From Desulfobacteraceae bacterium (lineage in GTDB: Bacteria; Desulfobacterota; DSM-4660; Desulfatiglandales; Desulfatiglandaceae): a stretch of 7,843 nucleotides of DNA. Positions within the stretch are counted from its first letter, which is position 1. Every line of letters starts with the position of its first letter. Location: the NCBI GenBank assembly GCA_011042035.1, contig DQZA01000029.1:1-7843 (forward strand), read 5' to 3'. This document shows positions 1 through 5,822 of this stretch, in pieces. A program made the translations under genes and the position numbers. Below the pieces are notes generated by a model. That model saw nothing but the letters and a program-made list of their open reading frames with translations. It was not told the origin of the DNA and ran no database searches.

Positions 1-396
1 AAAATTGTGGGTGGCAGGAGTAAGGGCGCACATATAGCCCTGTACAGCGAGTATACTCTTGATTCTCTCACAGATCTGCCCGATCAGTTCATTCGTGGCT
101 TCATAGGCAAGGCCCCAATTGCGGCATGGGAAGGGGCCTGTGATATTTTCCTCTACCAGCTCCTTTACAAAAGGGACAAAGAAGACAATCAATGTCTTGG
201 CTTCTGGGAGAAGGTTCTGGGGAAGAATGTGCTCCTCTGATGCAATCCGTGGCAGGATATTGAAACGCTCATCAATCCGGGCAGTCACCAAAAGTGGATC
301 CCTCCACCAGTTCCTTATGCGAGACTGATCCCGATAGGAGCGCATAAATTCTCTTACCAGACTTCTCAATTGCTGTACTCCGGTCACAGTGTTCAT
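1..396 (-). CDS. QueG-like (COG1600-type) Fe-S protein, N-terminal part, cut by window edge
   Basis: The minus strand is open from an ATG at 396 to the left edge (132 codons, no stop), so the C-terminus lies outside the window. An excellent Shine-Dalgarno (AAGGAGGG, about 3-4 nt from the ATG) fixes the start. Readable family signatures are WWRDPLLVTARIDERF (about residues 30-45), HILPQNLLPEAKTLIVFFVPF (about 56-76), NWGLAYEATNELI (about 93-105) and PATHNF at the very edge. This is the arrangement I know from the long QueG-like proteins of anaerobes and methanogens often labelled epoxyqueuosine reductase, where PATHNFD precedes the AGLGxFGLNN segment and the ferredoxin cysteines. Canonical QueG is a cobalamin/[4Fe-4S] enzyme making queuosine. 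Whether this branch does the same is not established here, and the cysteine motifs that would help are beyond the edge. It lies 99 nt downstream of the editing-domain gene on the same strand. Confidence 0.75.
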   Translation of the reverse strand, partial: MNTVTGVQQLRSLVREFMRSYRDQSRIRNWWRDPLLVTARIDERFNILPRIASEEHILPQNLLPEAKTLIVFFVPFVKELVEENITGPFPCRNWGLAYEATNELIGQICERIKSILAVQGYMCALTPATHNF

Positions 397-495
397 TATC
401 CCTCCTTGCTTGAATTCCAACTTGAAGTTGCTCAGCGAGGCTCAATCGACACTTGCTGGTACCCTGGAGTGCCTAACTAAAATCTGAAATATCGG

Positions 496-903
496 CTAAA
501 AACTCTTATAGAGCCTGGCCAGAGGATGCCCTGGAGCCCGAAATTCAAGGTTGTTGAAATATCCATACGGCGTTTGGAAGGTTTCGTACCCAGCATTTTG
601 AATCCTTTCTGCTGCCCTGTCAAGAAGGGCTTTGGCTAGGCCCGGATCCGCCTTTTCCTCTGCCAGGTGGGAAAAAGAGTGGAGGATTATCTTTTTGGTC
701 TTCCATTTACGGGCCAACCATTTGGTGTTTTTGACCAGCTTGGTCTCCGCAGAACTCGCCACTGTTACATCGTTAGGCTCAACATGGACGAATGCCACTA
801 CTACTTTCTCGTGGCTTTCTGACGTAGCCTCCTCGGCTTCCTCGAGGGTTTTCATGGTGGGCACCCAAGAGAACCTCTCGCAATACCATAGTAAGACACG
901 CAT
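496..903 (-). CDS. Stand-alone archaeal-type threonyl-tRNA synthetase editing domain protein
   Basis: A 135-residue protein matching the N-terminal editing domain of archaeal ThrRS (DTD-like fold; it hydrolyses Ser-tRNA-Thr), here without any synthetase attached. Visible signatures are MRVLLWY at the N-terminus, VVVAFVHVE (about 34-42), HSFSHLAEE (about 75-83; archaeal FAHLSS), PYGYFNN (about 112-118; archaeal PFGYYKA) and GHPLARLYKS (about 125-134; archaeal GHPLAELSRT). The frame could start at 945, but that ATG has no ribosome site. The ATG at 903 has AGGGGA about 4 nt upstream and matches the family N-terminus, so I use it. His79 aligns with the archaeal catalytic His. The positions of the archaeal Lys (now Asn117) and Glu (now Arg130) are changed, so deacylase activity is doubtful. 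It follows pyruvate kinase by 72 nt. It could be a trans-editing factor or a repurposed binding domain. The fold call is confident; the function is not. Confidence 0.8.
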   Translation of the reverse strand: MRVLLWYCERFSWVPTMKTLEEAEEATSESHEKVVVAFVHVEPNDVTVASSAETKLVKNTKWLARKWKTKKIILHSFSHLAEEKADPGLAKALLDRAAERIQNAGYETFQTPYGYFNNLEFRAPGHPLARLYKSF

Positions 904-975
904 GTTTTCCCCTGTTCTGTTGCAGATAAACGTGACATTTGTCATTCATTTGGAGTTTGGCATTATACGCTCCTG

Positions 976-2391
976 TCAGAGCCTGTCTACCCGGAGCATA
1001 TTGGTTGTACCCTTTACCCACACGGGATGGCCTGCGGTGATGACGGCAAGGTCTCCCTTGGATACCAATCCTGTTTCAAGGGCATGTTTTGAGGCCTTCT
1101 GAAACATATCATCAGTGTCTCTGGGTTCTTCCACCAGCTTTGGAAAACATCCCCATTGGAGGCAAAGTCGTCTCACGGTCTCGGGCTGAGGTGAAAGGGC
1201 TATGACGCCCTGATCAGGTCTAAACCTGGAGATAAATCTGGCTGTTTGACCTGAGCGCGTGGTTGCGATAATTGCGGAGGCGTGGAGATTTTTGGCCAGC
1301 ACACAGGCAACATGGGCAACGGATTCGGATATGGAATCGTGTGGCATCATTTCCAGATATTTTCCGTGAGGGAATCTTTGTTCTGCCTCAGCTATTATTT
1401 TTACCATATTTGCGACCGCTTGAACCGGATAATTACCGCTTGCCGTCTCTTCTGAGAGCATGACCGCATCGGTCCCGTCAAGGACTGCATTGGCCACATC
1501 GGTTGCCTCGGCCCTTGTGGGTCTGGGCTGATCAACCATGGAGCGCAGCATCTGAGTTGCTGTTATCACAGGTTTTCCGGCCATGTTTGCCTTACGGATC
1601 AACATCTTTTGGACCATGGGGACCCTCTCCAGAGGAATTTCCACCCCGAGGTCACCCCTCGCGACCATTATGCCATCTGTAGTCCCCATAATTTCATCTA
1701 TGTTATTCACTGCTTCCCATTTTTCTATTTTGGCGATTACAGGGGTATCTTTTCCCTTCTGGGTGATTATTTCTTTGAGGTGCTTAATGTCCTCGGCCTT
1801 GCGCACAAATGACAAGGCCACATAGTCTACGTCGTGTTCAAGGCCGAATAGGAGGTCTTCTTTGTCCTTTTCAGTGATGGAAGGGACCCCTATTGATTCA
1901 GTGGGGATATTGACGCCTTTGTGTGAAGTAAGAAGGCCACCTCGCACCACAGTGCAATGGATCTCGTCGCCCTCAATCTTTTCCACGCGAAGTTCCATAA
2001 ATCCATCTGCGAGTAAGATGATATTCTTTTCTTTAAGTTCATTAGGGAGATTTTCATAAGACACTGTTACCTTTCGCGGTTCTGCTATACCCTTTTTTGC
2101 CGTGAGTACAAAGGGCTGTCCTTCTTCAAGCATAATCCCTGGCTCTGGGATCTCGCCCACGCGCACCTTTGGACCGGAGAGATCCTGCAGGATAGCAACG
2201 GGTCTACCCAGTTTTGCAGATAGCTCTCTAATGAGTTGGATCTTCTCAGCGTGTTCGTCCCGGGTACCATGGGAGAAATTAAGTCTTGCAATGCTCATGC
2301 CCTCCAATATCAGTTTTTCTAAAACGTCTCGCTTATCGCTGGAGGGGCCTATGGTGCACACTATCTTGGTCTTTGGAATTCTCTCTAGCAT
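976..2391 (-). CDS. pyk: Pyruvate kinase
   Basis: A 471-residue complete pyruvate kinase, which transfers phosphate from PEP to ADP giving pyruvate and ATP in the last step of glycolysis, in the cytoplasm. The N-terminus TKIVCTIGPSS (8-18) and IARLNFSHG (34-42, with Arg36, Asn38, Ser40, His41) form the nucleotide/PEP site. Residues about 72-170 are the lid (B) domain. AKIEKWEAVNNIDEI (220-234) holds the catalytic Lys221 and metal ligand Glu223, and VARGDLGVEIP (243-253) holds Asp247. TATQMLRSM (278-285) and PRPTRAEATDVANAVLDGTDAVMLSEETA (289-317) complete the barrel. The C-terminal domain (about 355-471) ends in the usual ITAGHP...GTTNMLRV. There is no extra PEP-utiliser domain of the Bacillus type. 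The ATG at 2391 has AAAGGA about 9 nt upstream. The gene lies 113 nt after the RDase-like gene and 72 nt before the editing-domain gene, all on the same strand. Confidence 0.97.
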   Translation of the reverse strand: MLERIPKTKIVCTIGPSSDKRDVLEKLILEGMSIARLNFSHGTRDEHAEKIQLIRELSAKLGRPVAILQDLSGPKVRVGEIPEPGIMLEEGQPFVLTAKKGIAEPRKVTVSYENLPNELKEKNIILLADGFMELRVEKIEGDEIHCTVVRGGLLTSHKGVNIPTESIGVPSITEKDKEDLLFGLEHDVDYVALSFVRKAEDIKHLKEIITQKGKDTPVIAKIEKWEAVNNIDEIMGTTDGIMVARGDLGVEIPLERVPMVQKMLIRKANMAGKPVITATQMLRSMVDQPRPTRAEATDVANAVLDGTDAVMLSEETASGNYPVQAVANMVKIIAEAEQRFPHGKYLEMMPHDSISESVAHVACVLAKNLHASAIIATTRSGQTARFISRFRPDQGVIALSPQPETVRRLCLQWGCFPKLVEEPRDTDDMFQKASKHALETGLVSKGDLAVITAGHPVWVKGTTNMLRVDRL

Positions 2392-2461
2392 TGTCCATGT
2401 CCTTTCATTTCTAGCAAAAACCGCATGTTCTTTTCCTGCCAGAATTGATGGTCATATAATG

Positions 2462-2474
2462 GTTTCGCTGAAAC
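2462..2474. other. Small hairpin in the gap between the RDase-like gene and pyk
   Basis: The 113-nt gap at 2392-2504 contains GTTTC-GCT-GAAAC, a perfect 5-bp stem with a 3-nt loop. No T-run follows on either strand, so it is not a convincing intrinsic terminator. No strong promoter with correct spacing was found here for pyk. The RDase-like gene and pyk may be read through, or pyk may use a weak promoter I cannot call. Confidence 0.25.
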
Positions 2475-2504
2475 GATGATGGGACAGCACACCAAAGGTC
2501 AAGC

Positions 2505-3995
2505 TCAACTAAGCCCTTCGGAGCCATGAAAGTTTTCCGATTTCGTTCCCCTGGGGTACTCGAGCCATTGAGGCTCCTTTCTTGGTCTCCAGCGTTTGCC
2601 ATAGAGGAAGTTATCTATATAAGGAAAAACGATCCTTGCCAGTTCAGAGCGACGCAAGATGTAACGGACCAGTTTGTGTATTGTACGATACGGCCTAGAA
2701 AAGGGGCACACGGCCATACACACGCAACAATCGGTGCCCACCTTTCCCCAGTACTCGAAGCATGTCTCTTCATTGAGCTTCCATCGCTCAATGCCGCGGT
2801 CCACTTTCCGCTGCCTCTCGAGCGGTATGGATTTAGAAGGGCACGATTCCGCGCATTTCTTACATGACTCACAAAATTTCTCTGCACCCAGATCAATCGG
2901 TTTGTCTGGCACAAGGGGCATATCCGTTTGCACGGCAAATACTCTCACCCTTGGGCCAAATTTATCGGCGATTAAATACCCTTGTCTACCCAGCTCCCCC
3001 AACCCGGCATCTATTGCAAGGGGCACCATCAAGAGGTCGTAATGGCGGTTGTGCTCCGCCACAGCCCTGTAGCCCATGGCGCCAAACCAGTGGGCCAGAA
3101 TAGTGGTTATGTAGGCCCCCTTTGCGTAATTATAACCGCTCTCGATAACAGAAGGGGTGTGGGGGGCGGTCATGACCATATCATGGGTCATCTCGGTGGC
3201 AATGACCACAGAATAAGGCAAGGGATCGGGTATCTCCTTTCCCCATTCTTCCCATTCACCATAATGGATTTCACCCCTGTGGCTGTATGCCCACCTGCGG
3301 TCTGTTCGGCAAATGCCCACGAGATCTGCGCCAAGGTGCTTGGCCCAAGCCTTGACGATCTTCGTGGCCTTGTCAGGGTCCAATTGGGCCTTATTGGCTT
3401 CCTTGGTGCCATAAGTGGAGCGGGCTGCAGATGCCCCGGGATCTACTCGCGATGCCTTGCCCAGTAAGTTCGGCAGCTCAAATGAAGAGACCAGCATGGC
3501 CACGTTTGGTCTGTAGCATGAGTCTATTACGCCGGGCTTGCCCAGGGGGCCGCCTCGGGCCCTGCGCCTCTCGTCGTAGTCTTTGTGTTCAGGATGAATC
3601 TTGTAGTATTGTTCGTATTGAGGGGTTCCGGGGAGGATGCTGCGGTTTCTGGCAAACATGATATCGCGCTCATCCATTTTGACAAAGTCTGAGCCGTCCG
3701 TGGCGAGGTAGCCAGCAGCGCCGTTTAATGAACGAGCTCCCCTTGTCCAGGGTATGAGAAAGAGGCCTTGGATTGCCAACACGATTCCCAAGAACCAGGC
3801 GATGGGGAGCCTAGCGCCAGGCCAAAATAGGATCAATAGGCCCAAGACAATGTGAAAACCGAATAAAGCCCCTCCAACCTTGGGGGCACGGGGTTCTTGC
3901 TCACGGACTGATTCGTATACGAAAAGGCCAATACCGAGGACAATAGCGAGATTTACAACAGAAAGAATCACCAGGAAAATACCACTATCTGACAT
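2505..3995 (-). CDS. Membrane-anchored reductive dehalogenase-like Fe-S/corrinoid protein
   Basis: A 496-residue protein with an RdhA-like catalytic part fused to an N-terminal membrane anchor. Hydrophobic helices lie at about 6-27, 41-58 and 64-82, and there is no twin-arginine signal. Basic residues after helices 1 and 3 (Arg31, Arg36, Lys39; Arg85) put those loops inside, so the catalytic domain probably faces the cytoplasm. RDase signatures follow in order: VIATEMTHDMVMTAPHTPSVIESGYNYA, VPLAIDAGLGELGRQGYLIADKFGPRVRV, TDMPLVPDKPID, then Cx2Cx2Cx3CP (Cys375, 378, 381, 385) and Cx10Cx2Cx3CP (Cys412, 423, 426, 430) for two [4Fe-4S] clusters. RdhA proteins use cobalamin to reduce C-halogen bonds; the substrate here is unknown. 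The frame extends to a TTG at 4013, but GGAGG lies 5 nt before the ATG at 3995, so I choose that. It starts 14 nt after the HAD gene. No RdhB-like partner is seen; the fused helices may replace it. Confidence 0.85.
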   Translation of the reverse strand: MSDSGIFLVILSVVNLAIVLGIGLFVYESVREQEPRAPKVGGALFGFHIVLGLLILFWPGARLPIAWFLGIVLAIQGLFLIPWTRGARSLNGAAGYLATDGSDFVKMDERDIMFARNRSILPGTPQYEQYYKIHPEHKDYDERRRARGGPLGKPGVIDSCYRPNVAMLVSSFELPNLLGKASRVDPGASAARSTYGTKEANKAQLDPDKATKIVKAWAKHLGADLVGICRTDRRWAYSHRGEIHYGEWEEWGKEIPDPLPYSVVIATEMTHDMVMTAPHTPSVIESGYNYAKGAYITTILAHWFGAMGYRAVAEHNRHYDLLMVPLAIDAGLGELGRQGYLIADKFGPRVRVFAVQTDMPLVPDKPIDLGAEKFCESCKKCAESCPSKSIPLERQRKVDRGIERWKLNEETCFEYWGKVGTDCCVCMAVCPFSRPYRTIHKLVRYILRRSELARIVFPYIDNFLYGKRWRPRKEPQWLEYPRGTKSENFHGSEGLS

Positions 3996-4009
3996 TCCTG
4001 CCTCCACGC

Positions 4010-4774
4010 TCAATCTAAATTCAGCAACTCCATTATCACGGATCGCAGATTCATGAAATCGTAGGCCATTTCCTTGTCTGGATCACGGCCTTGTCCTTTA
4101 TCGTATTTGATACCAAAATATGATGTTATCTTTATGCCCTTCTTGTCACAGTATCTTTGCAGGGAATACTTGGCCATGCTAGCTATAAGATGGCACCCTG
4201 TTGAGGCGCCCCACTCAAAGTGAGGACCGTCTCCGCCACTGTCGCCGATAATGATTATCTTGTCGGGGCTTATGCCATAGGTCTCAGCGGCCTTTTGGGT
4301 ATTTTTGGCCTTGTCTGAAGTTTCTTCTAATGGATAGATGATCTCCGGGTCTGTGGGCTCTGGGGGAAAACGAACCATGGTATGGCCCGATAGGGCTGGC
4401 ACCGCTGGTATAAGCGCCTTGGCAAAGACCCTCTGAAAGTACCCGATAGGCGCGGTAGTATTAATCATGAATAAGATACCACTTTCAGAACACCACTGAA
4501 TGAGCTCAGGCACCCCCTTGTAGGTGGAAAAATAACGGTCAAGATACGCATCCATCTGCTCTTTTGTAGGAAGATGCGGTAAGAGATCTTTTAGCCTTTC
4601 TACGGCTTGGCCGAGGGTTATGTTATTTCCGGTATAAAGTCTAAAGATAGATTCGAGCTCTTGAGCAAGCTCTGGATGAGAGAATGCGATGGGGTCAAAA
4701 GGGCCTGTTGGGGCAAGGCATTCATTCCAATCAGTGGATATCATTGCCGTGAAATTATTATCTGTTTTTTGCAT
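4010..4774 (-). CDS. HAD-superfamily protein of unknown substrate, operon partner of the RDase-like gene
   Basis: A 254-residue soluble protein with the haloacid dehalogenase fold motifs. Motif I is MISTDWNECLAP with nucleophile Asp15. Motif II is FMINTT (about 103-107, Thr106). The motif III lysine is Lys155 or Lys157 in SDKAKNTQKAAETYG. Motif IV is IIIIGDSGGD (174-182, with Asp178 and Asp182). A helical cap lies between motifs I and II (about 28-90). Phosphatases of this fold have DxD in motif I; here the second Asp is Asn17, which argues against ordinary phosphatase chemistry. The DW start followed by GPFDP loosely recalls phosphonoacetaldehyde hydrolase (DWAGT...), but I do not see enough to assign it. 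The ATG at 4774 has GAGG 8 nt upstream. The gene starts 15 nt after lgt and ends 14 nt before the RDase-like ATG, indicating one operon. There is no signal peptide, so it is cytoplasmic. Confidence 0.75.
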   Translation of the reverse strand: MQKTDNNFTAMISTDWNECLAPTGPFDPIAFSHPELAQELESIFRLYTGNNITLGQAVERLKDLLPHLPTKEQMDAYLDRYFSTYKGVPELIQWCSESGILFMINTTAPIGYFQRVFAKALIPAVPALSGHTMVRFPPEPTDPEIIYPLEETSDKAKNTQKAAETYGISPDKIIIIGDSGGDGPHFEWGASTGCHLIASMAKYSLQRYCDKKGIKITSYFGIKYDKGQGRDPDKEMAYDFMNLRSVIMELLNLD

Positions 4775-4789
4775 TTTCCAAACCTCGCA

Positions 4790-5593
4790 TCAAGATCTGT
4801 TCTCTTTGGCTTTTCGCCTTTTGAGCAATAGCGCCAGTAACAGGGCCCCGATTATCATCGCAGCACAAAGAAGTTGACCCATGGTAAATGGGCCAATTAC
4901 AAAGCCCAGTTGCGGATCTGGCTCCCTGAAAAATTCCAGGAAGAATCGAATGACTCCATAAAGGCCAAGAAAGCATGCCACCATCATGCCATCTTGAAAC
5001 CCTTTCTTCCGCAGGTTCCACAAAATAAGAAAGAGCAGAAGACCTTCGCCAAGGGCTTCGTAGAGTTGGGAGGGGTGCCTGGGAAGCGGGCCTCCTTGGG
5101 GAAACACCATGGCCCAGGGAACATCAGTGACCCGACCAAAAAGCTCTCCATTTATAAAGTTTCCTATTCTTCCAAAGAAAAGACCAGCAGGAGCTGCGAC
5201 GATCACGCTGTCTCCCACTGCCCAAAAGGGCATTTTCTTGCGCCGAGAAAACCACCAGCCGGCTATCACACACCCGATAAGGCCCCCATGAAACGACATT
5301 CCGCCGTGCCAGAGTGCAACGATCTCTACGGGGTGGATCAGGTAGTAGCCAAGGTCCATGTACTGATAAAATAAGAGATAGCCCAGTCGGGCGCCAACAA
5401 TGAGCCCCACTGCTAGGATAAAGATAAGTTCTTGCACCATGGGGCCTGTAAGGCCTATCTGGCGGGAACGCTCCTGTCTCTTGATGAGGAAGTAACCGGC
5501 CACGAAACCTGCGACATACATCAGGCCATACCATCGTATCCGCAGAGGCCCTATTCTTATTAGGTCAGGGTTAATGTTAGGATAAGGTATCAT
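4790..5593 (-). CDS. lgt: Prolipoprotein diacylglyceryl transferase
   Basis: A 267-residue integral inner-membrane enzyme that moves diacylglyceryl from phosphatidylglycerol to the lipobox cysteine of prolipoproteins, the first step of lipoprotein maturation. Family signatures are clear: MIPYPNINPDLIRIGPLRIRWYGLMY at the N-terminus, LWHGGMSFHGGLIG (the conserved His loop), FGRIGNFINGELFGR (the Lgt signature), RHPSQLYEALGEG, and RFFLEFFREPD near the C-terminus carrying the conserved Arg. About seven hydrophobic segments are visible, and the C-terminus is a basic tail (LLKRRKAKENRS). The frame is open to an ATG at 5674, but family N-termini begin at MIPYPN, so I place the start at 5593. The best ribosome site (AAGGAGG, 5618-5624) is 24 nt upstream of this ATG, so the exact start is not settled. 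It is first in the minus-strand series and is followed 15 nt later by the HAD gene. Confidence 0.95.
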   Translation of the reverse strand: MIPYPNINPDLIRIGPLRIRWYGLMYVAGFVAGYFLIKRQERSRQIGLTGPMVQELIFILAVGLIVGARLGYLLFYQYMDLGYYLIHPVEIVALWHGGMSFHGGLIGCVIAGWWFSRRKKMPFWAVGDSVIVAAPAGLFFGRIGNFINGELFGRVTDVPWAMVFPQGGPLPRHPSQLYEALGEGLLLFLILWNLRKKGFQDGMMVACFLGLYGVIRFFLEFFREPDPQLGFVIGPFTMGQLLCAAMIIGALLLALLLKRRKAKENRS

Positions 5594-5617
5594 CGAACTT
5601 ATTATTAAGGAATATAG

Positions 5618-5624
5618 CCTCCTT
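5618..5624 (-). promoter_or_regulatory. Strong Shine-Dalgarno upstream of lgt, oddly placed
   Basis: AAGGAGG on the minus strand is a near-perfect anti-16S match. It lies 24 nt from the family-consistent lgt ATG at 5593, too far for normal use. No ATG, GTG or TTG occurs at the proper distance in the lgt frame. It may be fortuitous, may be used through RNA folding, or may serve a non-standard start. Confidence 0.4.
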
Positions 5625-5645
5625 GATTTAGGCACATTAGAAGCC

Positions 5646-5674
5646 ATCCTAATTTGGTACCCAATGATAATCAA
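5646..5674 (-). promoter_or_regulatory. Candidate sigma70-type promoter for the lgt operon
   Basis: On the minus strand, TTGATT (-35) and TAGGAT (-10) are separated by 17 nt. Transcription would start near 5639, about 46 nt before the lgt ATG at 5593. Both hexamers are only moderate matches. The consensus TATAAT further upstream on this strand lacks a good -35. Confidence 0.4.
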
Positions 5675-5718
5675 GATATTTTGTACGTAGCGGCGCCTCT
5701 CAAAAGAGGGCCCTGAAA

Positions 5719-5730
5719 TGACCCCGGTCA
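5719..5730. promoter_or_regulatory. Palindrome TGACC-CC-GGTCA upstream of the iclR -35
   Basis: A perfect 5-bp inverted repeat around a CC centre, ending 8 nt before the -35 hexamer at 5739. That position suits an activator or autoregulatory IclR dimer. The link to the protein is inference; the palindrome is directly visible. Confidence 0.35.
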
Positions 5731-5738
5731 GATTTTTA

Positions 5739-5766
5739 TTGACATTAGGGGCAATTTCGGTATACA
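5739..5766 (+). promoter_or_regulatory. sigma70-type promoter of the iclR-molybdopterin oxidoreductase operon
   Basis: A perfect TTGACA -35 (5739-5744), a 16-nt spacer and TATACA -10 (5761-5766). The start point would be near 5773, giving a leader of about 50 nt before the iclR ATG. This is the best promoter match in the window. Confidence 0.65.
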
Positions 5767-5769
5767 GAA
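5756..5769. promoter_or_regulatory. Candidate operator over the iclR -10: TTCGGTATACAGAA
   Basis: A 14-bp near-palindrome (6 of 7 pairs; TTC-n-GTATAC-n-GAA) that covers the -10 hexamer. Binding there would block RNA polymerase, consistent with autorepression by the IclR protein encoded directly downstream. Size and symmetry resemble IclR-family sites, but the assignment is inference. Confidence 0.35.
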
Positions 5770-5822
5770 GTTATTTCATTATAAAGAAGACTGTCGCTTT
5801 TTGACGGCAAAGGGTACCGGCC

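Larger units (their letters stand above)
5594..5822. promoter_or_regulatory. Divergent intergenic regulatory region between lgt and iclR
   Basis: This 229-bp gap separates the leftward lgt operon from the rightward iclR operon. It is AT-richer than the flanking genes. It holds a candidate promoter for each direction, two short palindromes next to the iclR promoter, and a small hairpin (CCTCT-CAAA-AGAGG, 5696-5709) without a T-run. No convincing small gene was found in it. Confidence 0.7.

Noticed and set aside
418..430. CAACTT-G-AAGTTG palindrome upstream of the QueG-like gene
   Set aside because: Perfect 6-bp arms around one base, but short and AT-balanced, with no recognisable promoter beside it. 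Too weak to call an operator.
904..945. ATG at 945 for the editing-domain protein
   Set aside because: No Shine-Dalgarno precedes it, and the extra 14 residues do not match the family N-terminus, which begins MRVLL at 903.
632..1102. 156-codon plus-strand ORF over the editing-domain gene and the 3' end of pyk
   Set aside because: It runs antisense to two clear family matches, its translation has no recognisable motif, and it has no good ribosome site. It is a shadow frame.
3996..4013. Upstream TTG start for the RDase-like protein, overlapping the HAD stop
   Set aside because: The TTGA overlap is tempting as translational coupling, but GGAGG lies inside this stretch 5 nt before the ATG at 3995, which is the better start.
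5124..5534. 136-codon minus-strand ORF within lgt
   Set aside because: It is the alternate frame of lgt on the same strand. The translation is rich in Arg/Pro/Gly with no family signature, while lgt has several.
5696..5709. CCTCT-CAAA-AGAGG hairpin as an intrinsic terminator
   Set aside because: The stem is only 5 bp and no T-run follows on either strand. It also lies between divergent promoters, where a terminator is not needed.
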